This document shows, piece by piece, positions 9,694 through 21,765 of a stretch of DNA of 64,000 nucleotides; the first letter of the stretch is position 1; each line of letters opens with the position of its first letter. This DNA is from Ottelia alismoides (taxonomy: Eukaryota; Streptophyta; Magnoliopsida; Alismatales; Hydrocharitaceae). Under the pieces are notes generated by a model that searched no databases, had not been told where the DNA came from, and saw only the letters and a list, made by a program, of their open reading frames with translations. The position numbers and the translations under genes are program-made. Location: the NCBI GenBank assembly GCA_037367405.1, contig JAZKJV010008882.1, positions 496,001 to 560,000 of the forward strand, in the 5' to 3' direction.

Positions 9694-10800
9694 ATGATGT
9701 CCACTGAGACTAAACATGTATACTCGACTTCTTCTATGATGGTACAGGGCAATTCTATCAAACTAAAGGGCACAGAAAACTATGTGCTCTGGTCTCGATC
9801 CTTCAAGGTGTTCATCGATGGTCAGCGCAAGATCCATATTCTTACCAAGGATCCGCTCAAGGATACGAAGAATGACTACAATACCGGGTAAGCTGACAAT
9901 TGCCAGGTTATTACCTGGATGACCAACAGTGTTGATCCAAACATTGCGCTAAATCTTCTCTACAAGGACTCAACGAAGGTGATGTCGGATAATCTTGATT
10001 GTACCTACTCCCAAAAGACAACCAAGTCTCAACTCCCTAATATTTACAATTGGATCGGGTCATCCCCTCAGAGAGATACGAGTATAGTCGTGTACTCCAG
10101 GCTGCGCTAGCCTTTTGAGGAGCTCCTCATCTTCCAGCCAACTGTTGTGATCAACAAGTGAGAGAGCGTGCTGAATGACAAGTCTACCGATTCCTCTCTA
10201 GAATCTATCCACAAAACAAGCCTGTGAAGGACTAGTTTCTCACAGATGACAATCTGCCCTCCATTGAGACCATCTTTGGTCGTATGTAGGAACTTAAGAC
10301 ACCCACTGAGTGTCCTCCCACCATACCATATGTAGCGAATACAGCCCATTATGCCTCCTCAAGGAACAGAGGGCGATAGAGCTTCTATGGAGGATGAGGT
10401 CATGACTTCGGTCGTGGTCGTGGCCGTGAGTCAGGAAACGAATGCGACTTTGGTTGTGGACGTGGATGTGATTCTGCCACTTCCTAGTATCCAACGTGTA
10501 TACATTGTGGGTGTTGGAACCATCCATCTAAGCGTTGTTGGGTGAAGTTTGGCATATAGCCTAATACCAACAACGCCTATGAGACAGCCTCATATGAGTC
10601 ACCCTATGATACAGTAGAGGATGCATCCGATCAAACTCTTGGGGAGAAGAGGCACCCTTTACAATCTCTGAATACACCCGCCTGAGGCAAATACTGTAGA
10701 AATCCAGCCCCTCCTCTGCTCTTACTGCTAGTCTGGCTACAACCCACGAACACCAGCTAACTATGTTTCTGCTTCTAGTCCTGCTTGGATTATTAACTCA
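9694..10800 (+). pseudogene. copia A gag and start of protease
   Basis: Broken frames give the gag block IKLKGTENYVLWSRSFKVFI (9750-9810), then TNSVDPNIALNLLYKDS (9921 onward), and a CCHC zinc knuckle TCIHCGCWNHPSKRCW at about 10497-10545. The protease site at about 10789 reads NSRAS instead of DSGAS. Several stops and frameshifts are present. The capsid and protease would be non-functional. Confidence 0.85.
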
Positions 10801-11085
10801 AGGGCATCTACAAATTTAACGGGAGAAAGTAGTCTACTTACCTTTTCTCGACCGTCTATTTTTGTGAAGACATATTGGGTTACCAATTGGACTCATTCCC
10901 CTATCACTGTTGTCAGCAGTGCGAAGTTTTTCTCCAAGCTCCGACTAACTGGAGTTCATTATGTTCCTGCTTCGACTTGGGAATACACTCTTGTAACTGG
11001 AACAGATCTCGGGCGAGGTCCTCGCGAATACACTCATGTGCGACTTTGAGAGAAACTGTGGCGGAGGCGGCTGGTCTCATTCTCA

Positions 11086-12153
11086 TTGGGGGTCGTCGGC
11101 AGTTGTCTTAATGAAGATCCTCTCCTGCAATGTGAGGGGCTAGGGGAGGCTGATAAGAGAAGGGTGTTGGGTTCTAGACTAATTGAATGGGGTTGTGATA
11201 TTGTTCTAATTCAGGAGTCGAGGCTGAGGGGGATTGATGATATTCTTTGGCGATCCTTTGGTGCGGGTGCTTTGGATGAGTTTAGAGCGTTGGATGCGAA
11301 CGGGGTGGCGGGGGGTTTGATTATTGCGTGGAGATCGGCGGCTTTTTCTTTCAGTTCATGGCTTCTGGGTAGGCAAATGATATCAGTTGTGCTGGTGAGG
11401 GGTTCGACTGCCTTCCCGATCGCTTTCTCTTGCATTTACGGCCCCTGCTGTCACATTAAGAGGCACGAACTTTGGGATGATTTGTGTAATGCGAGCATTG
11501 CTTTTGAGGGGCTCCCTTAGCTCATTGGGGGAGATTTCAACGTTACGCTCCACTCATCGGATCGTCCCCAGTCGAGGGGTGGACGAGACCCGGGCTCCCT
11601 CATTTTTGAGGAGGTCGTGGACTCGTTGGCATTAGAGAATCTGGTGGCAAGTGATATTATTTACACTTGGAGGAGCAATAATTCCCGTTCCAGGATTGAT
11701 CGCTTCTTGGCCTCTGGGAGGATGATGGAGATGTTCCCTTGTTGCTCGGTTTCCTCTAGGCCCCGTTCTTTTTCGGACTATTCGCCAATTCTTTGGGACT
11801 CTGGCGAGGTCCCTTTGGTGAGGGGCCTCTTTAGATACGAGAGGTGTTGGATTCAGGAGGCGAGCTTCAAGGAGGTTGTGTCGGAGCACTGGGCTCAATC
11901 GCGCTTTGTGGGGTCTGCGGCTTCCAGGTTGAATCAGAAACTTGTGTCGCTACGGAAGAAGTTGGCTATGTTCAAGAGGGATTCGAGGTCGGCGAGAGTG
12001 GCGGTCAGGGCTGAGGCAGAGGTTGTTATTGCGAAGTTCGATGTGATGGAGAACGAAAGAGAGCTGACGCCTGACGAGCTTCGTGAGCGTTCCCTTGCGC
12101 AGAAGTGTGTTGCGGCGGAGGACAAGAAGCGAACTTCTGAATGGAGGCAGTGA
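11086..12153 (+). pseudogene. LINE endonuclease domain
   Basis: The APE-type endonuclease motifs are VRGLGEADKRR, WGCDIVLIQESRL (normally QET), the GGDFNVTLHSSD block after a stop at 11518-11520, SRIDRFLAS, and FSDYSPIL, where the catalytic His has become Tyr. It continues to a linker rich in Arg/Glu and a TGA at 12151-12153. It would nick target DNA if intact. The stops and the changed residues make it inactive. Confidence 0.9.
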
Positions 12154-12159
12154 TCAATA

Positions 12160-13676
12160 TTGAAATGGATTAAAGAAGGTGATGCAAACACGGCTTTCTT
12201 TCACCGTGTGGCTAGCGGAAGGAAGCGTAACAATGTGTTGCGGTCTATCTCCATTGATGGGTCGAGGTTTGTAGGGGACAGAGAGATAAGGCGTGCAATT
12301 GTTGAGCACTTCAAGAGCTTCACGGCGAGGTGCTCCCCGAGGACCTGGCGGTGGCTGGGGCTTGGGGCTCCAACTGTCTCGGAGGTGGACTGTGAGATGT
12401 TGACTAGGGTGATATCCTTGGAGGATACTAAAGCGGCCGTGTGGGAGTTAAATGACGATGGGTCCCTGGGGCCCGACGGTTTCTCCGTGGCATTCTATCG
12501 TGATTTCTGGGATGTGGTGAGCGAGGATGTTTTTGAGGTTGTTACCGAGTTCTGCAATGGGAATGCGGGATTCGATCGGATTAATAGGGCCATATTGTTG
12601 TTGATTCCTAAGTCCCCCATGGCGAAGAATATTGGGGAGTTCCGTCCCATCTCGATGTCTAACGCCATATATCTAATTATAGCCAAGGTGTTGGCTCGAA
12701 GACTTGCTCAGGTCCTTGACTCGATTGTTTCTCCAATCCAGGCCGCATTTATTCGGGGCAGACAGATATCTGATTGCATCGCGGTGGCTTCGGAATTGGT
12801 TGTCGATTGGAAGAACTCGGGTAGACAGGGAGTGCTTTGGAAGATCGATTTTGCCAAAGCGTATGACAGCCTTGATTGGAGCTTCTTGTGGTCGGTTCTC
12901 AGAAGGCGTGGTTTCCCTGAGCTTTGGATTTCATGGATGCGGCGATGCGTGACCACTGTGTCTTTCTCTGTTTTGGTTAATGGTCGTTTGGAGGGGGGCT
13001 ACTTCCAGCCTAGAAGGGGGTTGCGCCAGGGGTGCCCCCTGGCCCCTCTCCTGTTTGTCGTGGCCACGGATGTCTTGGCACGTATGGCTGACCGGATCAT
13101 TGATGTTGGGCTCTCGAAAGGTTTTTCTAAGGGGAACCTTTCAGTGCCCTTGATTCAATTCGCTGATGACACCATCTGCTTCATTGAGGAGGTGCTTCTG
13201 AGGTTGCTGGCATGGCGATGACCCTTGATTTATTTAGTGAGATGTCGGGGTTGTTTATGAATGGGAACAAATCTAAGGTTATTCCTTTTGGAATGACGGA
13301 GGCGCTGGCGATCGAGTGCGGCCGGATTCTGGGGTCTCCTCCGGGCGAGCTTTCTATTGGATACCTTGGTCTTCCGTTGGTGATTGGGAGGGCCAGGTTT
13401 AGGGACTGGCTTCCGGTCGTCGAGAGGGTGGAGGCGCGCCTGGCTGGTTGGCGTGCGGCGCTTCTTTCAAGGGGGCGGCTTGTTCTTCTTAAAGTGGTGC
13501 TCTCCTCTATCGCGGTGTTCTTGTCGAATCGTCGTTTGCCGGTTGGGATCCGCGTCAGACTTGATACGTGTATGCGTAGGTTTCTGTGGGGAAAAAATGG
13601 TGAGTCGGGGGTTGGGATTCACCTTGTAGTGTGGGATGAGGTGTCCGGAGGAAGTAGAAAGAGGGTTTGGGCGTGA
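12160..13676 (+). pseudogene. LINE reverse transcriptase
   Basis: The RVT_1 fold is clear: LGPDGFSVAFYRDFW, FRPISMSNAIYLIIAKVLA, PIQAAFIRGRQISDC, WKIDFAKAYDSLDW, RRGLRQGCPLAPLLF, and the catalytic FADD in LIQFADDTICF at about 13152-13185. A frameshift at about 13190-13210 moves the reading to the next frame, which continues MTLDLFSEMSGLFMNGNKSK and IGYLGLPLVIGR through the thumb to about 13676. The catalytic core is intact, but the polypeptide is split. Confidence 0.92.
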
Positions 13677-13689
13677 GGCGCTTGGAGAT

Positions 13690-14643
13690 TGTTAATGATG
13701 CTTTCTTTCTCAAGTGAGCGAGTAGGGTCAGGGTGGAAATTTCTTTACTGATGTCTTGCGGGAGATCCATGGGGCGGGAAGGGCGGGGGAGGAGAGGGTG
13801 GGGATGATTGGTGCCCGAACACCGTTTTGGCGTGGTGTGCAGGAGGTCTTCGAGAGGCATCGGGCGTTGTTTAAGCTGGTGCTGGGGAATGGAGAATCGT
13901 TCTTATTCTGGAAAGACAATTGGTTGGGAGGGGATCCCTTGAATGTTCGTTTCCCGTGGTTGTTTGCGCTGGCAGCTGACAAGGATGCCTCAGTCGCCTC
14001 TTGCTGGGCGGATTGGTGTTGGTGCCCGCGATTCGGGGTGAACTTTTCGGATCAAAGACTTGATGACTTTCTTTCCCTTCTTGATGTCCTCGGTGATGCT
14101 GATAGGTCGTCCGATGGGCGGGACCACTGGGTCTGGAGGGACGGCATCTTCTCGACGCGCAAGGCCTATGGGGCGTTGCTTCATCCACCGTTGGTGCGAT
14201 CCAACAGCTTGGTACGGGACTGCTTGTTTTTCTGGGGGCTAAGATTACATGTGCACCTTGGCTTCTTCCTTTGGTTGTTCCGCATGAGAAGGTTGTTGAC
14301 AAGAGACCGTTGCTCTAGGTTCCTGGCAAATATCTCCAATCTCTGTGTGCTGCGCGATTTGGCGGTGGAAACTCTGGAGCACCTATTCTTCGAGAGCCCC
14401 ACGGTAAGAGGGGTGTGGGAGGAACCAGATGTGGATTGGGTGAGAACGAATGATTTGGTGGCCTTCTGTGACTCGTTGTTTCTTAACAGAAATAGAGTTA
14501 GAAGAGAGATATTGATTCCTGTGGCGAGGCTTTGGTCGATTTGGCTTGGGCGAAATGAGGCCATCTTCTCTAGCCAGCGCTTTTACAAAGAGAACGTGCT
14601 TAATCATAGTGCGAGATTGGTGGAGGACTGGGGCGGGATCTAG
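13690..14643 (+). pseudogene. LINE C-terminal region with zf-RVT
   Basis: The reading frame gives FWRGVQEVFERHRALFKLVL, GNGESFLFWKDNWLGGDPL, then the zf-RVT block with RDHWVWRDGIFSTRKAY, RDRCSRFLANISNLCVL and VETLEHLFFESPTVRGVWEE, ending at 14641. This zinc-binding domain is typical of plant LINE ORF2. The usual CxxC...HxxxxC pattern is partly lost (CVLRD replaces CxxC). Confidence 0.9.
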
Positions 14644-14745
14644 GTCTCGGCTCTTCCTTTGGGTTTGTTGGAGGCTGGTTTGCCTCTTTGTACAGTTTTT
14701 TGTTGTTTTGTACAACCTTTTTCCTTTCCTTTTTTATAATATATT

Positions 14746-14793
14746 GAGGTGAACACCGTTGAGTGTCTCCCCCTTTTTTGGCTTCAAAAAAAA
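14746..14793 (+). other. LINE 3' terminal stem-loop and A tail
   Basis: The 3' end reads GAGGTGAACACCGTTGAGTG then TCTCCCCC, a short spacer and nine A's before the target repeat. The ACAC/GTGT and G-run/C-run parts can pair. The same 28-nt block ends the other LINE copies at 41575, 40897, 52852 and 59369, so it is probably the 3' recognition structure for the reverse transcriptase. Confidence 0.75.
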
Positions 14794-15450
14794 ATTATGT
14801 TCCTGCTTCTCCTCTATGTCTATTATATGTTGAGAAACTATGTATTGAGCTTAACTATATGGTTATTTTCTATGAGTTTGGCTGATATTTTCATGACATC
14901 TAGACGAGGCAGATTTTTAGTGGACACGAGAGGAAGTCCTTTATTATCTAGACGTTCCGTCTGACTCCAATTTTGTTGGTGTTACGTCTATCTCCGGCAA
15001 TCATCTTCTCTGGCAACTTCACCTTGGACACCCTTCTGTCAAGGCCATCTCCATGATGTTTCCTAAACTCTTTATGCTCAAGACCTTTGGATACGAGACG
15101 TGCTAGTTCGAAAAACATCATAGACCACCATTTCCGACATTGTATCGAGCGGCGTCATGAAGTTCCATTTTCTCTTATTCATTGTGATATATGAGGACCT
15201 TGTCCGGTTGGCACTCTAAGTGAACACAACTATTTTGTTGTATTTGTGATGATTATAGACGATCCTCTTGGGTCTATTTGTTAAAAGAACGTTCGAAGAT
15301 CAATAATATAGTCAAGAATTTCTTGCAATATATCGAAAATATGTTCTCCAATGGTGTTCAAATATATCGTTCGGATAATGTTCTGAAATTCACTCAACAT
15401 GACTTGACGACTTTCTTTCCTTCTCAGGGTACTATCCATCAAACATCATA

Positions 15451-16447
15451 TCTGTATCAAGGTTTTAAAAATTGAACCGACCGGTTGAACCAGTTAAACC
15501 AAGAACCGGAGGAAAAGCGGTCCTACCATCCAATTTTTATTCAGAAAATAAAAACCAGTCAAACCCAATCGGACCGCTTAAATTTGATTGAACCAATTGA
15601 ACCAAACCACCGATTCAACCATCCATGTTTGACAAAAAATAATTTTCAATAAATTAACAAAATACAAATTTTTTAAAAATATTCACAATCTAGTCTCATT
15701 CTAACCCATATGTAGTATTCTTTTATCTCTTCTCCTTCACATGTGTCAATGACTCATTATTTCTTGTCCCTTCCCGCCATATGAGCATTGCCTCTTTCTT
15801 CCCACATTATGTCTGAGGTCGTCCACTTATAACAATAATAAACGAAGAAGACATTGTCATAATCATACTACAAGAAGCAATAAATTAACAACACTTAGAG
15901 TTTAATTACTTTTAAAAATATTAACTTTTTACATCACATATATATAAGTTTTATGAAATATGATTATTATGCCCTCTCGAGTTTTTAAGAGCATTTATAA
16001 CTTTTAAGCGATATCATTTGTGCTCCAATATTTTCTTAAAAATTTCACAATATCATCCTTATATTGGTATAAAATGGGAGCACAAGTGTATTAATAAAAT
16101 GTCACTGCTATTGATGTTGTAAAAATATAGGAGACACATGCAATTGCATTAAAAATAGGGGTATAGGTGTTATTGGGAAAACTTAGAAGGACAAGAGTAA
16201 ACAAATCCTCGAAAGATATGATGTAACATTTTTTTGTATTTACTCGTATACCGGTTTAACTCGGTTTGACACGGTTGAATCGTACGAACCAAACGAACAA
16301 TGCAACGGGGGTCTTTTTCGGATTTTTTGAATTGCTCACGTCATCATCGGTTCAACCGGTCAGTTCCATTGGTCTGACCATAAAAATCAAAAACTGATAC
16401 ATGTCCGGTATGATGTCTAATTCTATTTTTAAAACAGTGGTCTGTAT
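15451..16447. mobile_element. hAT-type MITE, GGTTTTAAAAATTGAACCGA family
   Basis: The element at 15458-16440 (983 bp) starts CAAGGTTTTAAAAATTGAAC and ends TTTTTAAAACAGTGG. It is flanked by TCTGTAT (15451-15457 and 16441-16447; the eighth base differs). Removing it restores the copia integrase reading. Both ends are rich in ACCGGTTGAACC-type motifs. It has no coding capacity. Confidence 0.88.
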
Positions 16448-17596
16448 ACCTCTCAGCAAAATGAGGTAGTGAAACGAAAACTTCGACATCTTCTGGACAT
16501 TGCTCCGTCCCTTCGCATTGGTTCCTAAAACCTACTACGGAGATGTTGTACTTACAGTTGCTCATCTTATCAACATGTCCCACCAACATTTTTAAAAGGG
16601 TTCACTCCTTTTGCGTTACTATATCCCAATGAGTCATCATTTCTCTACTTTTGAAATTTTTCGGGCGTATAGCATTCTTCTACAAGTTTCACGTTGTTGA
16701 TAAACTATCTTCTCGTGTAATCAAATATGCCTTTCTTGGTTATTCTCGCACCCAGAAGGGTTATATGTGATATTACCATGTTGGGCATCGATACTATATT
16801 TCTGTCAATGTGACCTACTTTGAACAGACTAGTTTCTTTACACAGTCTGTCATGGATATACCTTTACATCTTCCTCCTCCACCAGTTTTGTATAAGCGCA
16901 AGCATACATCTATAGATGCTCTTGTACATTTACATGTTCCATTGTTGTAGGATGACATATCATCTTCGAGTGCCCCCAGCATTGCTGTCCCGGATGATCC
17001 TCAGGAGATTCCCATCGCTCAACACAGAACTAAGAGGCAATGTACTTTCACCCTATGTCTCATTCCACTTCTACTGTTAGCTTATCATGCTCTGACAGAG
17101 ATATTCATATGCTCTCATGACTATTTCTTTTCCCAGCGACCATCCAGTGCTTTGCAGGATCATGGCTGACAATGGCAATAAAAGAGGAGATGGATGCCCT
17201 CACATCCAGGGGGACATGGGATCTTGTACAATATCCATGTGGCGATTAGACTTGTGGCTTTCAGATGGGTCCTCACGACCAAACAATCACCAGATGGGTC
17301 CATTGATAAACTAAAAACACGGCTTATAGCTAAAGGTTTTACACAAACATGAGGTTGACTACTTCGAGACATTTTTCCCGGTTGCACGAAAGGGCACTAT
17401 ACAGGCTATTCTTTTAGTGGTTGCAAACAAGAACCAATCTATCTTTCAACTCGATGTGAAGAATGCTTTCTTGTATGGCGATCTTGAGGAGGATTATATG
17501 ATACAACCGCCTGGTTACGAAGTCGAGGGGGAGTGTGCATGTGTGCGTCGACTTTGCAAGGCAATCTATGGCCTACATGGTTTGACAGACTTACTC

Positions 17597-19020
17597 CTAC
17601 GATCCATGGCCTTAAATTTCAGCGAATTTCGACCGGAATTCGATCGAAATTCGGTTTCGTAGCGATACCGATATCGAAACCATGTATAATATCAGTTTCC
17701 AGGATTTCGGCGAAATTTTGGTCGAATTTCGGTCCATTTCGGTAGAAATTGTTCACAGATTTCTCAGATTTCGGTGGAATTTCGGTTCATATCGGTCCAA
17801 TTTGACTGAAATTGTTCTAGATCACCATATGTCATGCGCAGGCCACTTATTGATATTCATAGGCATTATTTGGCCACTAAATGAAATTTATAGGTCACTA
17901 TTTCAACCACCATTGCAATATAAGCCATTATTCCAACCACCATTGTAATAAATAAGGCCATTAAGGGTCCTCTTTAAACCCAATAAATATAATGTATATG
18001 TTCTCATTCCATCTCACAACTTCACAAGTCACAATTCACAACCCAACTTAAGTCTTGGAGAGCCAAGTTTCCAAATTCCAAGCAAGGTAAGTATTTTACC
18101 CATATTTTTTCATAACGCGTCTTTTTTTAACATACTTCGAGATGTCAAATATACATTTTTTTCATCTTTGAATGCTAACTTAAGAGTTCAGAATCTTCAT
18201 AGTTAGAATCTTTATATAACCATCTTGTTATCTTTTCCTAGGCCAACTTGACTATAACTATTATGTAGGGCCTTGCATATTAACAAACTTCAGAGTTCTT
18301 CTTTTCCTTGCATATCTTTTCCGAGCTTTCTTAGGCCATACATATCAATACATTACATTGCATCATTTTAACTCACAAGACACTAGAAGTTTGTTCTTTT
18401 CTATGACTCTCTTGCTACTTCTCTCTATATAAGGAGTACGTATGTCTGTACGTGTGGTAGGTTGTTAACAACCTTCCAAGTCTTTGACTGTAACTATTTT
18501 TCTACTATTAGGCTGGATGTAGGTTATGCTTATGAATGCAACACAATTTCTAGGTGTTAATTAATTTGTTTGTATCTCGTATAACATACATTTTACGATC
18601 ACAAACCCTACTATGCATTTATTTTGACATACATGTTAAAATATTTGTGTTTGTATGTGTGTCTTATTTTACTTTTAAATAAAAGTATTATTATTCTTTT
18701 GAGAATTGACAGAAAAATTGAATGCCGAAATTTAATTGTATACTGAAATATGAAATTTCGCTGCGGACGGTCATCGATATGATGACCGAAATCAGTATTT
18801 TAAGTCACTGAACATTATAACATCTTATTATAAGCAAAAAAACTTGTATTTATGTCTCTTTTATTGATTAAACAACGTTAGAAATCTTAAAATTTGAAAA
18901 AAATGAGTTTTCAAGTCATTTTCCCAATTTGCAGCCATTTCACCAAAATTCCACCGAAATTCCTTTTCTGGACTTACCGAAACGAAACCGAAATCCGACA
19001 TTTGAAGCCTTGCAAAGATC
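17597..19020. mobile_element. hAT-type element, CATGGCCTTAAATTTC family, copy 1
   Basis: The element at 17605-19012 (1408 bp) has ends CATGGCCTTAAATTTC and, inverted, CAAGGCTTCAAATGTC. The flanks CTACGATC and CAAAGATC match at 6 of 8 bases, and its removal rejoins the copia RT reading TPTINILGF. Both ends carry many GAAATTTCGG/CCGAAATTTC repeats. The interior holds AT-rich DNA with a possible promoter (AATAAATATAATG about 17981) and splice donor (AAGGTAAGT about 18085). A second copy starts at 58791. Confidence 0.8.
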
Positions 19021-19297
19021 AACATTCTTGGCTTCCAGAGAACATCTAACTACTTTGTTAGAAGACGGCCCAATGGTACTGTCATACTTGTTGTTTATGT
19101 TGATGATATGGTTGTCACAGGTGATGATGATGAAGGTACATTAGAGACCAAGGCTTTCCTTTAGAAGATCTTGTCATGAAGGAAATTGGTTAACTTCGCT
19201 ACTTCCTTGGCATAAAAGTTATACACAATACATAGGAACTTCATCTCTCACAGATGAAGTATTGCTTGGACATCCTAACCGATGATGGATTACTTGG

Positions 19298-19822
19298 ATG
19301 TAAACTAAGGATGCAAACGGATACGGATATATCCTTATCCATTCCGTCACCGTATCCGTTTTATAAAGATTTTGACATTTGTATTCGTATCCGTTTTAAA
19401 ATGGATACGGATATGGATTTCGTTTTGATATCCGTAAACATATGTATCCGTATGCGTATATCTGTTTTCGTATATAAATATAGTCATAGATTTATTTTTA
19501 ACCGTATATAACATAATTATCTACCTCCTTTTATCATATTTATATATTTTTTATGATACAAACACATTTAGTAAATTAATACACTGTGTTTTTCATCCAA
19601 TTCTTATATATTTAAGTCAATTCTATAGAGTATTTCTAATATTACTCGTGTGCGATCAGTATCCGTTTTACATCTGTATCCATTTTTTAATGATATGGTA
19701 AGATAGTTTTAATATCCGTCAATATATGTATCCACATCCGTATTCGTATTAAAAAATGGATAAGGATACGACAATACCTATATCTGTATATGTATCAGAC
19801 CGTTTGCATCCCTAATGTAAAC
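19298..19822. mobile_element. hAT-type MITE, GGATGCAAACGGATACGG family, copy 1
   Basis: The element at 19306-19814 (509 bp) has inverted ends TA(A/G)GGATGCAAACGG and the 8-bp target duplication ATGTAAAC (19298-19305, 19815-19822). The ends are tandem arrays of GGATACGGATAT-like hexamers. It has no open frame of interest. It lies in the copia A RT/RNase H region. Confidence 0.93.
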
Positions 19823-19999
19823 CCTCTGGTATTCTTGCAAACCCAAGGAAGCACTCCACTACAGTTGATCCTATTTTCGAAGATACTACATGGTATAGAA
19901 GCCTAGTGGGCAAACTTCTTTACCTTACTGTCACTAGGTCGAATATATCCTATGTTATGAGTAAAACTAGCCAACACATGGAGCAACAGCATTACAGTC

Positions 20000-20212
20000 A
20001 TTAGCATCAAGGTTTTAAATATTGATTTCGTTTTCATTTCGAGATGGCGAAAAAACGAAATAATTTCAAATTTTCATCAAAATTCGCCAATTTCGACCAA
20101 AATCGGACTAGATTTGTAAAGGAAGGGTCCATATCGAGATTTCAGTTTCGGTGGAGTGTCGAAATCGAAATTTCAGCAAAATTTCGCCAAAATTCGGAAC
20201 ACTAATTAGCAT
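20000..20212. mobile_element. hAT-type MITE, 197 bp, AAATTTCG-rich, copy 1
   Basis: The element at 20008-20204 starts CAAGGTTTTAAATATTG and ends AATTCGGAACACTA, with the 8-bp target duplication ATTAGCAT (20000-20007, 20205-20212). A second copy (about 80% similar by eye) lies at 33843-34037. Confidence 0.92.
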
Positions 20213-20694
20213 AATGTTCATCAGATCATGCGCTACTTGAATGAGTCACCAAGATGAGGCCGCTTCTATGGGGCAAATGGTTACATCGATGTTGATGCAT
20301 ATGCTGATTGTAGATTATGCGAGTTCACCTGAGGATCGACACTCCACTACATGATATATTATGATGGTTGGAGGAAATCTTGTTATTTGGAGAAGCAAGA
20401 AGCAGACCGTTGTCTCCAAATCCAGTGCAGAGGAAGAATATCATGTGATAGCTCAGGCTACCTGTGACATTACTTGGTTACTCTCCTTTCTACAGGAACT
20501 TGATATTGTTGTCACTACTCATGTTCCTCTATATTATAACAACAAATCCACTATATACATTGCAAAGAACTCTGTGTTACATAAGCGAACCAAGCACATA
20601 GAGATTGACTGACATTTAGTTTGTGATGTCGTACAAGGAGGGAAGATTACTACTCCACACATCACGACAGAATATGCTCCAACTTGAAGGGGAG

Positions 20695-20853
20695 TGTTAG
20701 AAATGTATTTATGTTTCATCTTATTTAGATGTAACCCCTCGAGGTTATATATGTAGTTTCTCGTTTATGAGCACTCTAGGGTTTCATCCTATATAAAGAC
20801 CCCTAGACCTGTTGAATAATTAATTTTTCATTGTGTTTTCTCATCTTTTCACA
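20695..20853 (+). repeat. copia A 3' LTR
   Basis: This 159-bp LTR starts TGTTAGAAATG and ends TTTTCACA, followed by the CTCAC target repeat. It contains cctatataaag, the promoter and TATA counterpart of the 5' copy. Confidence 0.92.
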
Positions 20854-20858
20854 CTCAC

Positions 20859-21765
20859 AAATCATTAAACCACCATCTCCGTTTGTTGTACCATTACTTT
20901 TTTCTAAAAGGAGAATTTTTCCACTGTTATGGAATGGAAGGTTACTTTTTTGAAGATAGGACTTAAATTAGCCTGATAAATGGATTGAATAAAATGGAGC
21001 ATATTTTTTATTTGCTAATTCATCTTGTTGGAGGATACTGATTTTGTCTGTTCGAAGTTTTTGTGTACTTTTCTGTACATGGTAAACAACAAGGTGCATG
21101 CAAAGCAAACCATTAAGCCCCTATATGAAGAGAAATAAGTTTATAGTGATAAGAAAATAATTCCTTTTTTCAACTCGATATGAGCCAGATAAAGAAACCA
21201 ACAACAGCCCCAACCACCACGGCCTATGCTCTTATCTCTCATGGCCACGCTTCAGTGCACCCCGCCAAGCAACCAGTGCACACGTCACTGCACGTAGGCA
21301 TGAATGTATGGTTGCCTCACCTCTACTATAATGCATCCATATGCTTTAATAGACACCACTCATCAACATAGTCTCTACTCTGCCATCATGTCCTTCTCAC
21401 CCTCAGCTCCCACCAGACCACCCCATCCACTTCATCGCCACCTCCTACACTATATTGCCTACTCTACATCAACAAGAACACCACCAAATCACCTCAATTC
21501 CACCACATTATCTCCTCGTCATTCATTGCCACCTTTCTGCCAAATCACCTCTCCATCAATGTCAAGACCTTCCCCATGCTATGACTCAAACTAGAGCTCC
21601 AGCCATCTTGATGCACAGAAATCGTGATTTCCACACGAAATCCCCTGCAAAGTCAATAGCAAGATATTGAAGTGTTGTAGAAGTCGTATTTGATATTCAG
21701 TGAGATAAGTCATTGAATTAAGAATATTCGGTATTCTAGATAATATTCGGATTTATCAGGTTATG
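20859..21765. other. SEC5 intron DNA
   Basis: This is AT-rich sequence followed by a C/A-rich stretch (about 21180-21660) with Pro/Thr/Ser-rich open frames that resemble nothing known. Near 21690-21760 GAATATTCGG-like motifs occur, similar to those at 22190-22310. Confidence 0.4.

Larger units (their letters stand above)
10957..14809 (+). mobile_element. 5'-truncated LINE inserted in copia A
   Basis: The 16-bp target duplication ATTATGTTCCTGCTTC lies at 10957-10972 and 14794-14809. It encloses a LINE of 3.8 kb with a 3' oligo(A). ORF1 is missing. It carries endonuclease, reverse transcriptase and zf-RVT regions in the order typical of plant L1/RIL elements. Coding DNA is markedly more GC-rich than the surrounding copia. 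Confidence 0.95.
14810..20690 (+). pseudogene. copia A pol (integrase, RT, RNase H), fragmented
   Basis: After removing five inserts the order is: pre-integrase HLLWQLHLGHPS (about 15003-15040); integrase core with YRSDNVLKFTQHDL (about 15365) continuing at 16441; hinge FLGYSRTQKGY-like (about 16733-16770); RT from about 17145 (EEMDALTSRGTWDL, FQLDVKNAFLYGDLEEDY at 17447-17500, VVYVDDMVVTGDD at about 19085); and RNase H from 19850 to 20690 (KSSAEEEYHVIAQATCDITW at 20418-20480). Stops and frameshifts occur throughout. A polypurine tract (AAGGGGAG) precedes the 3' LTR. Confidence 0.88.
8893..20853 (+). mobile_element. copia A, full-length with both LTRs, multiply invaded
   Basis: The LTRs are at 8893-9052 and 20695-20853, flanked by the 5-bp target duplication CTCAC (8888-8892 and 20854-20858). 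The primer site TGGTATCGGAGCG follows the 5' LTR. Gag and pol are recognisable but riddled with stops. Inserted into it are a LINE (10973-14793) and four hAT-type elements (15458-16440, 17605-19012, 19306-19814, 20008-20204). Without these the element would be about 5 kb, the normal copia size. Gag and LTR are related to copia C (44.8 kb) rather than to B1, B2, D and E. Confidence 0.93.

Noticed and set aside
10351..10545. Plus-strand frame of 64 codons read as a separate gene
   Set aside because: It is gag of copia A in the wrong frame; the correct frame gives the CCHC knuckle CIHCGCWNHPSKRC.
21180..21670. Pro/Ser-rich open frames as a gene
   Set aside because: Overlapping frames in a C/A-rich stretch with no conserved motif, and no splice or promoter signal.
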